64,000 nt of DNA from Apricaphanius iberus (lineage: Eukaryota > Chordata > Actinopteri > Cyprinodontiformes > Aphaniidae): NCBI GenBank assembly GCA_028564705.1, contig JAPXFQ010000931.1, forward strand, positions 248,001 to 312,000, written 5' to 3'. Under the pieces are notes generated by a model. That model was given only the letters and a program-made list of their open reading frames with translations, did no database searches and was not told where the DNA came from. A program made the translations under genes and the position numbers. Positions 23,801-34,040 of the stretch are shown piece by piece; position 1 is the stretch's first letter; every line of letters begins with the position of its first letter.

Positions 23801-26800
23801 GAACGTAGAGAAGTGGCAGAAGGCAGCAGCGGCAAGAACACTGTAGCTGTAGTCCAACGAACCGATGTCCATCATACACAAATCCAACAGCTGCAACAGA
23901 TAACAGAAGGCACACTGAATATCGGAAACAGATTTTTACATGTTATTTAACAGGCAGAGCTGTGGAGATACCTGTGTGATGTGGATGTACGTCTCCTGAG
24001 AAAACTGTGGCTCCAGGAAGTTCTCTCCGTCTTTCTGGGCTTCCACCTGAACGTACAACTTCAGCCAGGAGATGGGCGTCTCGGGACACAGGTTCCAGTC
24101 CAGCGCCTGCAGGAAGACGTTCGCGTCAGCACAGGAGAGACAGAGCAGACAGAGACAACCTCTCCGTTCAGCAGGCGGATGAGAAAACAGCAGACGTACC
24201 TTTAATATGTGAAGTTCTGTGCGCTGAATGTCCCACATGTCACAGGCTCCGTCCGTCACGTAGGCAAACTCAAAGATTTTAGGTGGATAAATTTCCTGAA
24301 GAAAAAAAAACATTGTATAGACGCTGCATAGTAAAACCGTATACCGATCGTTCTACGGGAATATATAAAAACAGAAAGTAAAGGCTTACTTCTATCTTTG
24401 AGGCGATGAAGAGCGATGTGATGCCGATGAGCTGTAGGTAATCCTTGTTGACGTTCTCCTGAGTCAGCATGAAGCGATCAAAGTAGTCCTGGGCCAGGTA
24501 AGCCGTCTGCCTGTGGAGGCTGTACACCTCACTCACCTGTACACAGAAACACAAAACTACGTTAATCCTATGACAAACGTCACGCTACACATTTTTATTG
24601 TCTTTCATTTTGACCAAAGGGGTAAAAGAAAATAAACTATCAGTCCATAACCTGTTTTTTTTATTATTAGAACATTCAATAGTAGGGCTGTGTTGGGGGG
24701 AAAATAATAAGAAATTAGGGATGTCCTGATCCCAAGATCAGGTTGATATTTTTTTTTAATTTTCAGTGATCGGAGATCAGCTAAATTAGCTGACGAGTCG
24801 TGACAATTTTTACGAACATAACTCCTAGTTACATTTGATGGTGATTGTGAAATAATTCAAACGTCCACAGAGGCGCAAACAAGGACTCTTAATTACCACA
24901 AATCAGCATAGCAGATTAAACAGTTCTAATGTGTGTAAACCTCAACAGTCAATCGTTAAATTGTTATTTAAACTAGTTAATAAAAAGGCATAGAAACTCA
25001 CCTTCTGGCATTTACACACAACATACCAAAATAATTTACCACAATAACAGTAACGCTTATTTGTCTCATTTCAGTTTTATAAATTTCAAAATTAAAGGCA
25101 AAAATATCGTTTCGGGACTCTAAATCGGATTGAGGCCGAAATTGCTGATCGGGAAATCCCCATTCTGACTTAATCCGTTAATATTAAATAATAATAAAAA
25201 AGGTTCAACACTTTGCCCTTTTTTATACAGCTAAAAAAGGGTTTTAAAATCCATAAAGCTGTTTTAAGAATTAGTTATAAAAACGCTGGGTAACAGCTTA
25301 CCAGGCAAAACTGTATCAATGCCAAGACATTGCATTACATACATACACATGTTTTAATAGCATATGACCCATAGATCAAACCAGATCAGATTGAATCGCT
25401 CGTGATAATCAATTCTAACTCTTAAAAATCGGATTCGATTCTCGAACTTTGAATCGACACCCAGCACTGTTAAATAGTATTTATCTTTTATTCATTTGAA
25501 ACAAGCTGAAAAGATTAATATATATAAAAAAAATTGAACGATTACCTTTAAAATACCCACAGTTCACCTGCTGCGGCCTGAACAGTGTCACAACGTTCTC
25601 CTGCTTTGCATGGAACTGAAATGCTCACAAATGCTACATGGGTGTAATCGAATAGTAGGATCTCTGCAGAGGTTGGGGATTTTTTTTTAAAACCAGACAG
25701 ACGACTTTTCAATGGCGGTTTAGATGTTCATAAAACATGTAATACACGCCGTTAACGAGGACCCCTGTACTATAGTTTCAAAGACGTTTCCTCTTGAGCT
25801 CGGTTCTCACCTCCAGCAGCCAGTCCAACAGGATCGCCCTCATCTTCGGCTGCAGCTTGGGATGCCGCTGCAAGTAGCTCTTGTCATGGACGTACTTCAG
25901 CTCCTTGTTGAGCATTTTGATCCACACGTCATCTGAGCTCGCCCAGCTGGATGACAAAAAATAAAATCAGCCATTTGCAAACCAAAGAATGAAAATGAGG
26001 AATCAAATGACGAGCAGTCTTGGGGTAAGTACTCTGAAAGAGCCCAGTAGTCGCTGGGGGGAGCAATGGTTAAGTCATGCTAATCAGTTATTTAGAGGGA
26101 AATGAGCAGACATCGCCCAAGAACGTGTTTTGTAAAATAAGAGTTGACGGTGAAGCAGCTTATTGCAAAAAAAACAAATCTGCTTCATCCACGTCATTAA
26201 CTTCTGCTGCTGTGGCCTTCTATCTCACACAATAATTTTATATCCGAACAAAAAAGGCAGGACCTTTGGTCTCAGTGTGATGCTGTAAAACCGCCTATGT
26301 TACCTGAGGCGAGGGATGGGGGAGGCCTTGATGAAGAGGTTCTTGAATCTGTACTGCTTGAAGCCGGACGGGTGCGACGGTTCCAGCTCTTTGTGGGGAG
26401 TTTCAATGAGAATGCAAGGACTGGCGCCATCCTCCGACCAACACTTCTGGGAAGAAAAAAAACAGGAACACAGCAAGCTTTAATTCAGGTCTATTCAACT
26501 TAAATTCAAGGCTTTTTAAAATGTCATTCATCTAAAAATTCATAACCATTTCAGAGCCCTACCAGTAGAGAAAAACAAAATTCTTGAATTTGACTTAATT
26601 TCTCAGGGAAATGTGTTAAAGTTAACAAGCCAAGCAGGGGTGAAAAGCAACAAACATTTCAGCCACCACAAGACGTTTGCCTAAAAATGTAATATTTTAA
26701 CATTTGTTAAATTTTTTTTATGGTTAATCTTCATTTACTGAAGTCGTCATGTGTTCTGAGTATTTTGACTTTGTCGGGGCTTCGTTGCATTCTCTATTAT

Positions 26801-28663
26801 TGGCTCCGGCACCTTTCATGTATGTTACATTATGTAAATCCGACTAATCGTGGTTAACAAAATAATTTGAGGAAAAATGCAATACGAATATGTTAAATGC
26901 AGCACAAATTAATATCAAAATTAATTAGGTGGACGCTTTTTTAAGACCCTGTAGGAACCTTGTGCGTACAACACGAAGAAATTCAAGTGGAAATAAAACT
27001 GTGCCAGGAAACAGATTGGAAACATTTGGGTCTTTTTCAGCGACTGGATTTTTACTTCAAGGTCATACGAATTCACCTATAATAAATCATTTACAAGCTT
27101 TAACAGTGAAATAACAGAGTATTAAGGCCACTGTAAACAGAAAAATATTTGAGTAAATTTCCAAAAAAAAAGAAAAGAAAAGAAAAAAACTCATAAGGCA
27201 TTCTGAGATTAAAGTTGTATTTTTAAAACACTAGGAAATTCTGTCACAAAAGTCATAAAATTACAAGGTAAAAGACAGTAATTTTGAAGTCAATTTCAGA
27301 TGCTTTATCGAGAAAAAAAAAACTAAACTAAGATATTTCCAACATTGTAAAGTCAGAAAATTGTAAGAAAAAAGATGTATGCCTTCAATCATAGAAATGT
27401 TCTAGTTTTTTCCTCGCAATTTTTCTGCAAAAATTATGCTTTTTTTCCTACAAAATATCTTATATTATATATATAATATATTAATCTCAAATTCATTCAA
27501 AATTTATAAATTTGTGACTGAGAATTTATGAGTTTTTCTGGAAAATATGCAATTAATCTCAGAAATTCAATTTTTTTTTTATTGTAATTTTACTACTTTT
27601 TGACAGAGAATATCAAAGGTATTTCTGGAAAACTTGACTTTAATCCCAGAATTTCTTAGTTTTATTGGGCGGAAATTTTCTTCTTTTTTTTTTTATACAA
27701 TGGCCCTAATACTCCATCGTGCAATTAAGGATGTTTTTTGTTTATTAAAACAAAAAACTGTTTATAGATGTTCAAAATTCAACCAGGCATCAGGTAGATT
27801 TTAGAAAATGTTTCCTGTCTGACTAAATGTTTGTTACAAAAAGGACTTTTACTAAAGTCCAACCTGCCACAAAAACGTTGGGTTTTTTTCAGCCCAACTG
27901 GAAAATTTCTCTTTCTGGATAAACAGTGACCTCTCCTGTTAGAAAGGCAGTACTGCATCATCACTCGCCATCTCTAAAACACCTGAACATATGTCTTCGA
28001 CGGGACCAGTTAAAATAAAATTTATAAATATCCAAATGAAGTCATTTTACAATAAATTACGACTTGAGACAAAAAAAAAAGCAGTTTACTGATGTGAGGG
28101 TGGTACAAAACGAAGATAGCACAGTAGTAAAGCACATCCTGGGCAGAGCCCTTATCAGCTATAAACACACAATCATTTGGACTAAACCGACCTGTATTTC
28201 ATAGCTCTGTTTCTTGGCTGCAGGTTGAAGCTTCTTCTTAGGCTGAAGAGGAGAGAGGAAAGAGTTGAATCCATCTTCAAGTAAGCCAGCTATAGTATCT
28301 ATTAAACACTTTATTAATTAACTAGATACAAATGAAAAGACAACAAACCTCAGACTTTCTCTTCTTTAGTGGTTCTCGGACTGCTAGTTCCCCCGCGTTT
28401 GAATCCCTGGCTTGAAGCGTGAGGCGGCCGCTGCGCCGTGAAAAAATAAAAACCACACGTTTGGTTCCTCTTATTAACGTCAAATACATATAAAATTTAC
28501 CAGTACTCAATTTAAGTGTGAAAACGTATTGCTATTCAGATTTCCCTTTTTAGCTCCAAGAATCAATGCAAACACATTATGGAACACAACTAATATGACC
28601 AGCAAAGTGTTAATTAGATGTCGACAATACAACTTTTAGAGATGGTTACCTGCGTCTGGACAT
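20843..28663 (-). CDS. ccne2: Cyclin E2
   Basis: Ten coding exons on the minus strand: 28663-28650 (ATG 28663-28661), 28430-28349, 28242-28192, 26446-26304, 25946-25811, 24536-24390, 24295-24200, 24106-23972, 23890-23779, 23671-23514 and 20953-20843; the short first segment makes eleven blocks in all. Phases agree at every GT-AG junction and give about 394 residues (human CCNE2 404). The product activates CDK2 at G1/S in the nucleus. Visible features: N-terminus MSRRSGRL; basic nuclear-targeting stretch around residues 27-44 (LKKRKSEPKKK); HPSGF...YRFKNLFI; cyclin box from about residue 97 with the hydrophobic-patch motif MRAIL and [19 protein letters not shown] and FAYVTDGAC; second fold ALDWNLCP...[17 protein letters not shown]; and C-terminal [10 protein letters not shown], which fits an Fbw7 phosphodegron. 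FMLTQ and the C-terminus favour E2 over E1. Confidence 0.97.
22238..22797. mobile_element. hAT-like miniature element in the last ccne2 intron
   Basis: The element starts TAGGGATGCAACGG and ends CCGTTGCACCCCTA, clear inverted termini. It is flanked by near-identical 8-bp repeats AGGCAAAG (22230-22237) and AGGCAAAC (22798-22805). Its 560 bp are unusually G/C-rich and rich in CpG and GTACCG-type words. No transposase is encoded; open frames here lack known domains. Confidence 0.85.
24716..25167. mobile_element. Miniature element, GATCAG-ended family, copy 1
   Basis: The left end TAGGGATGTCCTGATC and the right end, inverted (GGGGATTTCCCGATCAGC), are similar. A second member with better flanks is at 32743-33469. 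It lies in a ccne2 intron. Right border and target duplication are uncertain. Confidence 0.6.
25300..25470. repeat. Interspersed repeat related to 1625-1735
   Basis: Its reverse complement begins GCTGGGTGTCGATTCAAAG and continues with AAGAGTTAGAATTGATTATC, parallel to the block in the cadherin intron. Short related text (CAATTCGATTTGATCCAGG) also occurs at 21233-21251. Confidence 0.5.
27117..27715. mobile_element. Hairpin-type miniature element in a ccne2 intron
   Basis: Inverted termini GAGTATTAAGGCCACTGTA (left) and its near-complement TACAATGGCCCTAATACTC (right) enclose about 0.6 kb. The left half is A-rich with repeated AAAGTCATAAAATTAC-like units; the right half is T-rich and looks like their inverse, so the transcript could fold on itself. 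No coding capacity. Confidence 0.75.
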
Positions 28664-28699
28664 TGTGCCGATTTATTCCTATAGCTCTCCTGTAGAGAA

Positions 28700-30430
28700 A
28701 AGAAAAAAAGCTTAGAAGTGGGACGAATTGGAAAATATTTAGACACGCAGGGGTGTAAAATTAGGATCATACTGGCCAGAGATCCCAACAAAATAAGTAC
28801 AAATTTTAAAGGAAAAGTCCTGACTGGGGAGAGATTTGATTTTCCCTTTATAGACGAGTCAAGTCCAATTCATTTAGTTAATCAAAACTAAGAACTTCCA
28901 CCATTTTTTTATATCTCAAACCACATCTAAATATGTCTTGATACATTTTGAGTTTGTAACTCCTTAATTATCTGTTGGACCTCAACCTACTTCCTTGTTT
29001 TCCCTCCAATATCCTTTATAAAGCTTAGAGAAAATAGGCATGGGTCAAAAAACGTAAGGTCAAACCTCAGAGAAGACAGGAAATTGGTATGAGCCGGTAA
29101 AAAAACCTGATCGGTGCATCTCTACACATAAGAGTTACTGATAAGGCTGCTAAGGGTTGAAAAGGCCTAAAAAGTAGATAAAACTGATTAAATTAATGTT
29201 AGATAAAAACCCAGGTTATCCTTGGAAACTATTGGTTGAGTGGAAAGAGTTTCTTCAGAACATTTAATGTGAATAGCTGAGTCTGAACCTGATTTTTAAT
29301 CTGTGGCTAACTTGGAAACAGCAGAGCTAGCCTGTGATCAACAATAACATCTAATAACCATATTAACAATCCATCAGCAGGCGACTAACGCAGGCTGGAG
29401 AGGTACGTGGAAATACGGCAGCTCTCCAGCTTATTGAGAACATGTGAAAGTTATTAAAAAGGGGGATAAATAGGGTGAAACTAGCCGACCAGGTTCTGTG
29501 AGCTATCATGCTGCTGCCTGGAAGAAGGGGGGCAGACTACTCCCTCCATTTCAGACAAAAAAAGCGCACAAACCCCGCGTTTAAATTCGGGTTTTTCAGT
29601 TTTGATGAAGAGGCAAATGTCTCTAAAGATGTTCAGGACAGTTCCAGTCGGCAAAACGGCCAAATTAATGTGTTTTAGAGAGGTTTGAAACTTAAAGACG
29701 CGCCAATTTCTACAACGCAGAAGCGGGAGGATTTGAGCCCTGCCTCTTCGAAACTACCCCCAAGTCTGCGAGGGAAAACTACCAAAGAGACCGCTAAACG
29801 TGACTGCTATTAACTTTAAACAATTACCACCTGATAGATATGGGGCACAAGAACCACATATGTGAATAGGAGGCAGTTTATGATCCATGTAGCGCCAATA
29901 AAGTCGGCTAAACTGCAACTAACGCGGGGCTAATCTGTGAAGGGCAGCTACTGTAATTAGCAAACTAACAGCTAACTAGGTCAACAGTAACCAATTAAAC
30001 CCACATATATGGATAAACTAGTGATCAGCAGCTTCAGCCTGAAACCCTGGGATAATAGTTTTTGTCTAAAGTAGCAGCTGAAAAGCCAGCTGGGACTCTG
30101 AAAACCGGATCTTAAATGCTAAACAACCCCAACTAATGCTTAACGCTCTCAACAAGCTCTGCTTTCGGGGTCAAAATGCTAAACCCAGCAGTTATAGGGC
30201 AGATATATCAAGATTCGTCAACCTGTGTAATACAGCAAAGCTGGACTTAAAACTACTAGGACAGGAGTTCCTCTCTTGGCCTAACAGAAAGTCACTCGGA
30301 CCCCAAACTGCGCTTTAATATTCCGCTTTTCCAGCAATTCTTTAAACTAAGCTCCCCGAAAATGAGTTATCGTTCCTGGATTTGTTCTAAAACTACGTGG
30401 ATATATGAGTAAACCTCCTCAGAGGCTCGA
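28700..30430. other. ccne2 first intron, nothing else recognised
   Basis: The 1.75-kb intron between the 5' UTR exon and the ATG exon has only short open frames (60 codons) and no recognised transposon. Confidence 0.5.
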
Positions 30431-30439
30431 AGCTCTTAC

Positions 30440-30465
30440 CTCCTCAGCGAAGAATGAATGAATGC
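30440..30465 (-). other. ccne2: ccne2 non-coding first exon (5' UTR)
   Basis: A strong splice donor (AG|GTAAGAG on the minus strand, exon end 30440) faces the acceptor of the ATG exon at 28689. The transcription start is placed near 30465 from a TATA-like ATATAAGG at about 30491-30498. The ATG exon itself carries 26 bases of leader. The start position is inferred. Confidence 0.6.
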
Positions 30466-30473
30466 ATCAGCTG

Positions 30474-30488
30474 TGGCGCCGGCGCCAA
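30474..30488 (-). promoter_or_regulatory. Palindromic E2F-type site at the ccne2 promoter
   Basis: TGGCGCCGGCGCCA is a perfect 14-bp palindrome. With the next base it reads TTGGCGCC on the minus strand, the E2F core. A further GGCGCC lies at 30512-30517. Cyclin E genes are well-known E2F targets, so this fits G1/S control. Binding is inferred. Confidence 0.7.
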
Positions 30489-31340
30489 TCCTTATATCCG
30501 CGTCTGCCTGCCGGCGCCAGTGCGCATGCCCGTTCCCGGTTAACACAAACGCGCTAACTGTTCAAATCTGAACTGGGATTTTTTTTTTTTTTTTGCATAC
30601 GCGCAAAACCGAGCGGGTAAAATCGGGTCCCCCTGTCTTTACCTCGACCTATAACCTAAAAAAACGACCTCAGAGAGCAGCTCGGCGGACGTTTCGTCGT
30701 GTTTTATCCGTGGCTTTGTTGCTTCCCAACGGTCACTGAAGGGCAGCGACGCTTTTTTTCACGTAAACCAGATTTTCCGCTCGTCGCGGTTGAATTTTAA
30801 CGACGCAGGAATCCCTGAGGCAGCGACAGGCAGCGGAGAGAGACGGCTTTGACGTTGTTTGACGGAGATATAGGAGTATTTTAAAGGGATGTAGAAGCCG
30901 CTTCCGCTCACAGGTACCGCCTGTGGGTGGGGCCAGTGTGACGTCAAACCAATGAGAGACCGAGCAGTGACAACCGCGTGCTCCTCCTGCAGAATGTAAA
31001 CAAAGTGAACACGTGGGGCGGCTGTCAAGCACAGACGCTCATTTATTGACATAAAAATATGTACCGGCACATTTAAAAACAGCTTGGCAGCTGAATAAAG
31101 TGTTGTACAATTTAGCATGAGGCAAGAAGCGAACAATAAACAAAAGCAGAGCTGGGTAGAGAAGCCAAAAATCGGACTCAAGTAAGTTTTACAACATTTT
31201 TATTTTTCAAAAAGCCTAGAAGTGAACAACAGCCGTCCAAAATGACTCGAGTAAGACTAAAATAGTATTTGCTACATATGGTGCGGTTATGAGCAGATTC
31301 TGGATATTTTCAAGACTAAAATAAACAATACAAATAAATA

Positions 31341-32700
31341 CAGTCGTGGCCAAAAGTTTTGAGAGTGACACAAATATTAGTTTTCACAAAAATTGCTGCT
31401 AAACTGCTTTTAGATCTTTGTTTCAGTTGTTTCTGTGATGTACTGAAATATAATTACAAGTACTTCACACGTTTCAAAGGCTTTTTATCAACAATTGCAT
31501 GAAATTTATGCAAAGAGTCACTATTTGCAGTGTTGGCCCTTCTTTTTCAGGACCTCGGCAATTCCACTGGGCATGCTCTCAATCAACTTCTGGGACAAAT
31601 CCTGACTGATAGCAACCCATTCTTTCATAATCTCTTCTAGGAGGTTGGCAGAATTAGTGGGTTTTTGTTTGTCCACCCGCCTCTTGAGGATTGACCACAA
31701 GTTCTCAATGGGATTAAGATCTGGGGAGTTTCCAGGCCATGGACCCAAAATTTCAACGTTTTGGTCCCCGAGCCACTTAGTTATCGCTTTTGCCTTATGG
31801 CACGGTGCTCCAAGGTGCTGGAAAATGCATCGTTCTTCACCAAACTGTTGGATTGTTGGAAGAAGTTGCTGTTGGAGGGTGTTTTGGTACCATTCTTTAT
31901 TCATGGCTGTGTTTTGGGGCAAAATTGTAAGTGAGCCCACTCCCTTGGATGAGAAGCAACCCAACACATGAAGGGTCTCAGGACGCTTTACTGTTGGCAT
32001 GACACAGGACTGATGGTAGCGTTCACTTTTTCTTCTCCGGACAAGCCTTTTTCCAGATGCCCCAAACAATCGGAAAGATGCATCATGGGAGAATATGACT
32101 TTGCCCCAGTCCTCAGCAGTCTATTCACCAAACTTTCTGCAGAAGATCAATCTGTCCCTGATGGGGTTTTTTTGGAGAGAAGTGGCTTATTTGCTGCCCT
32201 TCTTGACACCAGGCCATCTTCCAAAAGTCTTCCCTCCACTGTGTGTGCAGATGCGCTCACACCTGCCTTTTGCCGTTCCTGAGCGAGCTCTGCACTGGTG
32301 GCACTCCGATCCCGCAGCTGAATCCTCTTTAAGAGACAATCCTGGTGCTTGCTGGACTTTCTTGGACACCCTGAAGCCTGCTTAACAAGAACTGAACCTC
32401 TTTCCTTGAAGTTCTTGATAATCCTATAAATTGTTGATTTAGGTGCAGTCTTAGTAGCCACAGTATCCTTGCGTGTGAAGCCATTTTTATGCAACGCAAT
32501 GATAGCTGCACGCCTTTCTTTGCAGGTCACCATGGTTAACAATGGAAGAACAATGATTTCAAGCATCACCCCCCCCTTTTAACATGTCTAGTCTGCCATT
32601 CTAACCCAATCAGCCTGACATAATGATCTCAGTACATCACAGAAACAACTGAAGCAAAGATCTGAAAGCAGTTTAGCAGCAAAATATTAACATTTTTGGG
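31341..32700 (-). mobile_element. Dead Tc1-like transposon, right terminus lost
   Basis: The left end CAGTCGTGGCCAAAAGTTTT follows TA (31339-31340), as in Tc1/mariner elements. The inner part of the left repeat (about 31393-31445) returns inverted at about 32630-32683, but the outermost ~40 bp are missing or diverged on the right. A broken minus-strand transposase lies between. Confidence 0.85.
31521..32533 (-). pseudogene. Tc1-like transposase pseudogene
   Basis: The reading frame starts MVTCKERRAAIIALHKNGFT (ATG 32533-32531), a helix-turn-helix DNA-binding region with KSTIYRIIKNF. After TPSGTD it breaks near 32150. It resumes in another frame (SHDASFRLFGASGKRL...) and runs to GIAEVLKKKGQHCK at 31521. 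The DDE region keeps the first Asp (HDASF) and the Glu (SPDLNPIENLW). The second catalytic Asp is replaced: the motif reads QHLGAPCHK, where the family has Asp at the Leu. The copy is thus dead twice over. Confidence 0.9.
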
Positions 32701-32742
32701 TTTTACATTAATTTCACCAGAAAGCCAAGCATCCCTAAATGA

Positions 32743-33469
32743 TAGGGATTTCCTGATCAGCATTTTAGGCCTCCAAGCCCGATCCGATCTTCTGACCTCA
32801 AATCCGATCAGAGTTTGAGTCCGGATCCAATATTTTGCCTCTGGCATTGAAATTTATAAAACTGAAATATATTTTTAGCAAGTAACTCAATTAAACTTTT
32901 TATAAGACAAAATTCATTATTAAGCATTACCGTTATTGTTGTACAGTAAATCTCATGCAATCAAAATCTTAGCGAATTAAAGATCAGCGTCAGTTAAATA
33001 TTTCAGATAAAAATGTAAAAAGCAATCACACTTTTACTTGGTAAACTGTTCTAAGTTTTTAAGTTGCAGTGTTACTATTGGGTTTTTTTTCACTACAAGC
33101 TGAAAAATCATATGCACCTGAACGCAGCATATATTTCCAACGCTCAGTCCAACGGGCCTTCCAACAGCTCAGTGTCTAGTTTTTTTTTTTCTCTCCCGCT
33201 GCAGGAGTTTTTCTCTGTTTTATTTTGGTTTATTGTTGCATGTAAACGTGACCATGTGAGTTTCTATGCCTTTATTGTATAGTTTAAAGTACAGTTAAGC
33301 ATATTTGTTGACGTTTAAAAGCTCAAATCTACGGAGGTTGGAATTTTTGCGCAATCACCTTGTTAGTAACTAGGAGGTAAGTTCGTTAAAAATCAGAACG
33401 ACTCTAACCAGATTACACAAACATTTGAAAATGTCGGCCCAATCAGATCTCGAGATCAGGAGATTCCTA
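32743..33469. mobile_element. Miniature element, GATCAG-ended family, copy 2
   Basis: The left end TAGGGATTTCCTGATCAG and the right end CTGATCTCGAGATC..., read inverted as TAGGAATCTCCTGATC, are similar. The flanks CTAAATGA (32735-32742) and CTAAATAT (33470-33477) share six of eight bases, which suggests a decayed hAT-type duplication. Related to 24716-25167. Confidence 0.7.
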
Positions 33470-33646
33470 CTAAATATTTACTCAGAATCTGTCAAATTAC
33501 AGTTTGATCTGTTTTCAATATTATGAGAATTTATTGCTGTAAGACAGTTGCGATTTGATTAACTGAAAAGAGTTATAAAGATATATTATCGACTGTAAAA
33601 TTTTCGCATTTAGGACGGCTTTGGTTTTGTAATAAACAGTAGTAGC

Positions 33647-33924
33647 CAGGGATGCAACAATACCCCATTTTTCAAATTGATACCATACCGATACTTGGGT
33701 CCGGGTACTTGCTGATACAGAGTACCAATGTCGAAGATGGGTTTTATATTCTTCTGCTTGTTACAACAAATAATGGTTAATTTGATTTAAAAAGAAAATA
33801 GAAATGACAACGAAACAAAAATTTCAATGGAAAAATAAACATCCTCTATGAAATTATTGCAGTTTCCACATTTTGAGTATCAGTTCATTGGTGTTAATTA
33901 ACCAAATGATAAGCATATCAGACA
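33647..33924. mobile_element. hAT-like miniature element, copy 3
   Basis: The order of blocks matches the reverse complement of copy 1 (616-878): GGGATGCAACAATACC, a TACTTGG block, then TGCAGTTTCCACATTTTGAG and GTTAATTAACC. The flanks GTAGTAGC and GTAGTAAC match in seven of eight bases. Confidence 0.75.
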
Positions 33925-34034
33925 GTAGTAACAGTAGTTTCAACCTCAGATTGTTGCAGTAGAATTTTAAAAACCCTGAATTTCAACCAAACAAGTAAAA
34001 ATGGATCAAAGACAAAAATTTGTGTATGAAAACA

Positions 34035-34040
34035 TTTATT
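34035..34040 (-). terminator. Candidate distal poly(A) signal of tp53inp1
   Basis: AATAAA on the minus strand at the end of a long gene-free stretch downstream of tp53inp1. Human TP53INP1 has a multi-kilobase 3' UTR, so a distal site is plausible. Several other hexamers lie between here and the stop, so the choice is uncertain. Confidence 0.3.

Larger units (their letters stand above)
30430..31030. promoter_or_regulatory. CpG-rich promoter region of ccne2
   Basis: CpG density rises here against the AT-rich surroundings (GCGCATGC, CGCGCAAAACCGAGCG, CTCGGCGGACG, GTCGTCGC). It contains a T-run at 30580-30593 and ends in CACGTG and GACGTCA-like words near 30940 and 31010. Two overlapping minus-strand open frames here (30733-31181) have no recognised domain and are treated as composition effects. 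Confidence 0.5.

Noticed and set aside
30733..31181. Minus-strand frames of 99 and 140 codons upstream of ccne2
   Set aside because: They overlap in two frames within the CpG-rich promoter region, have no domain, and no splice or promoter signal of their own.
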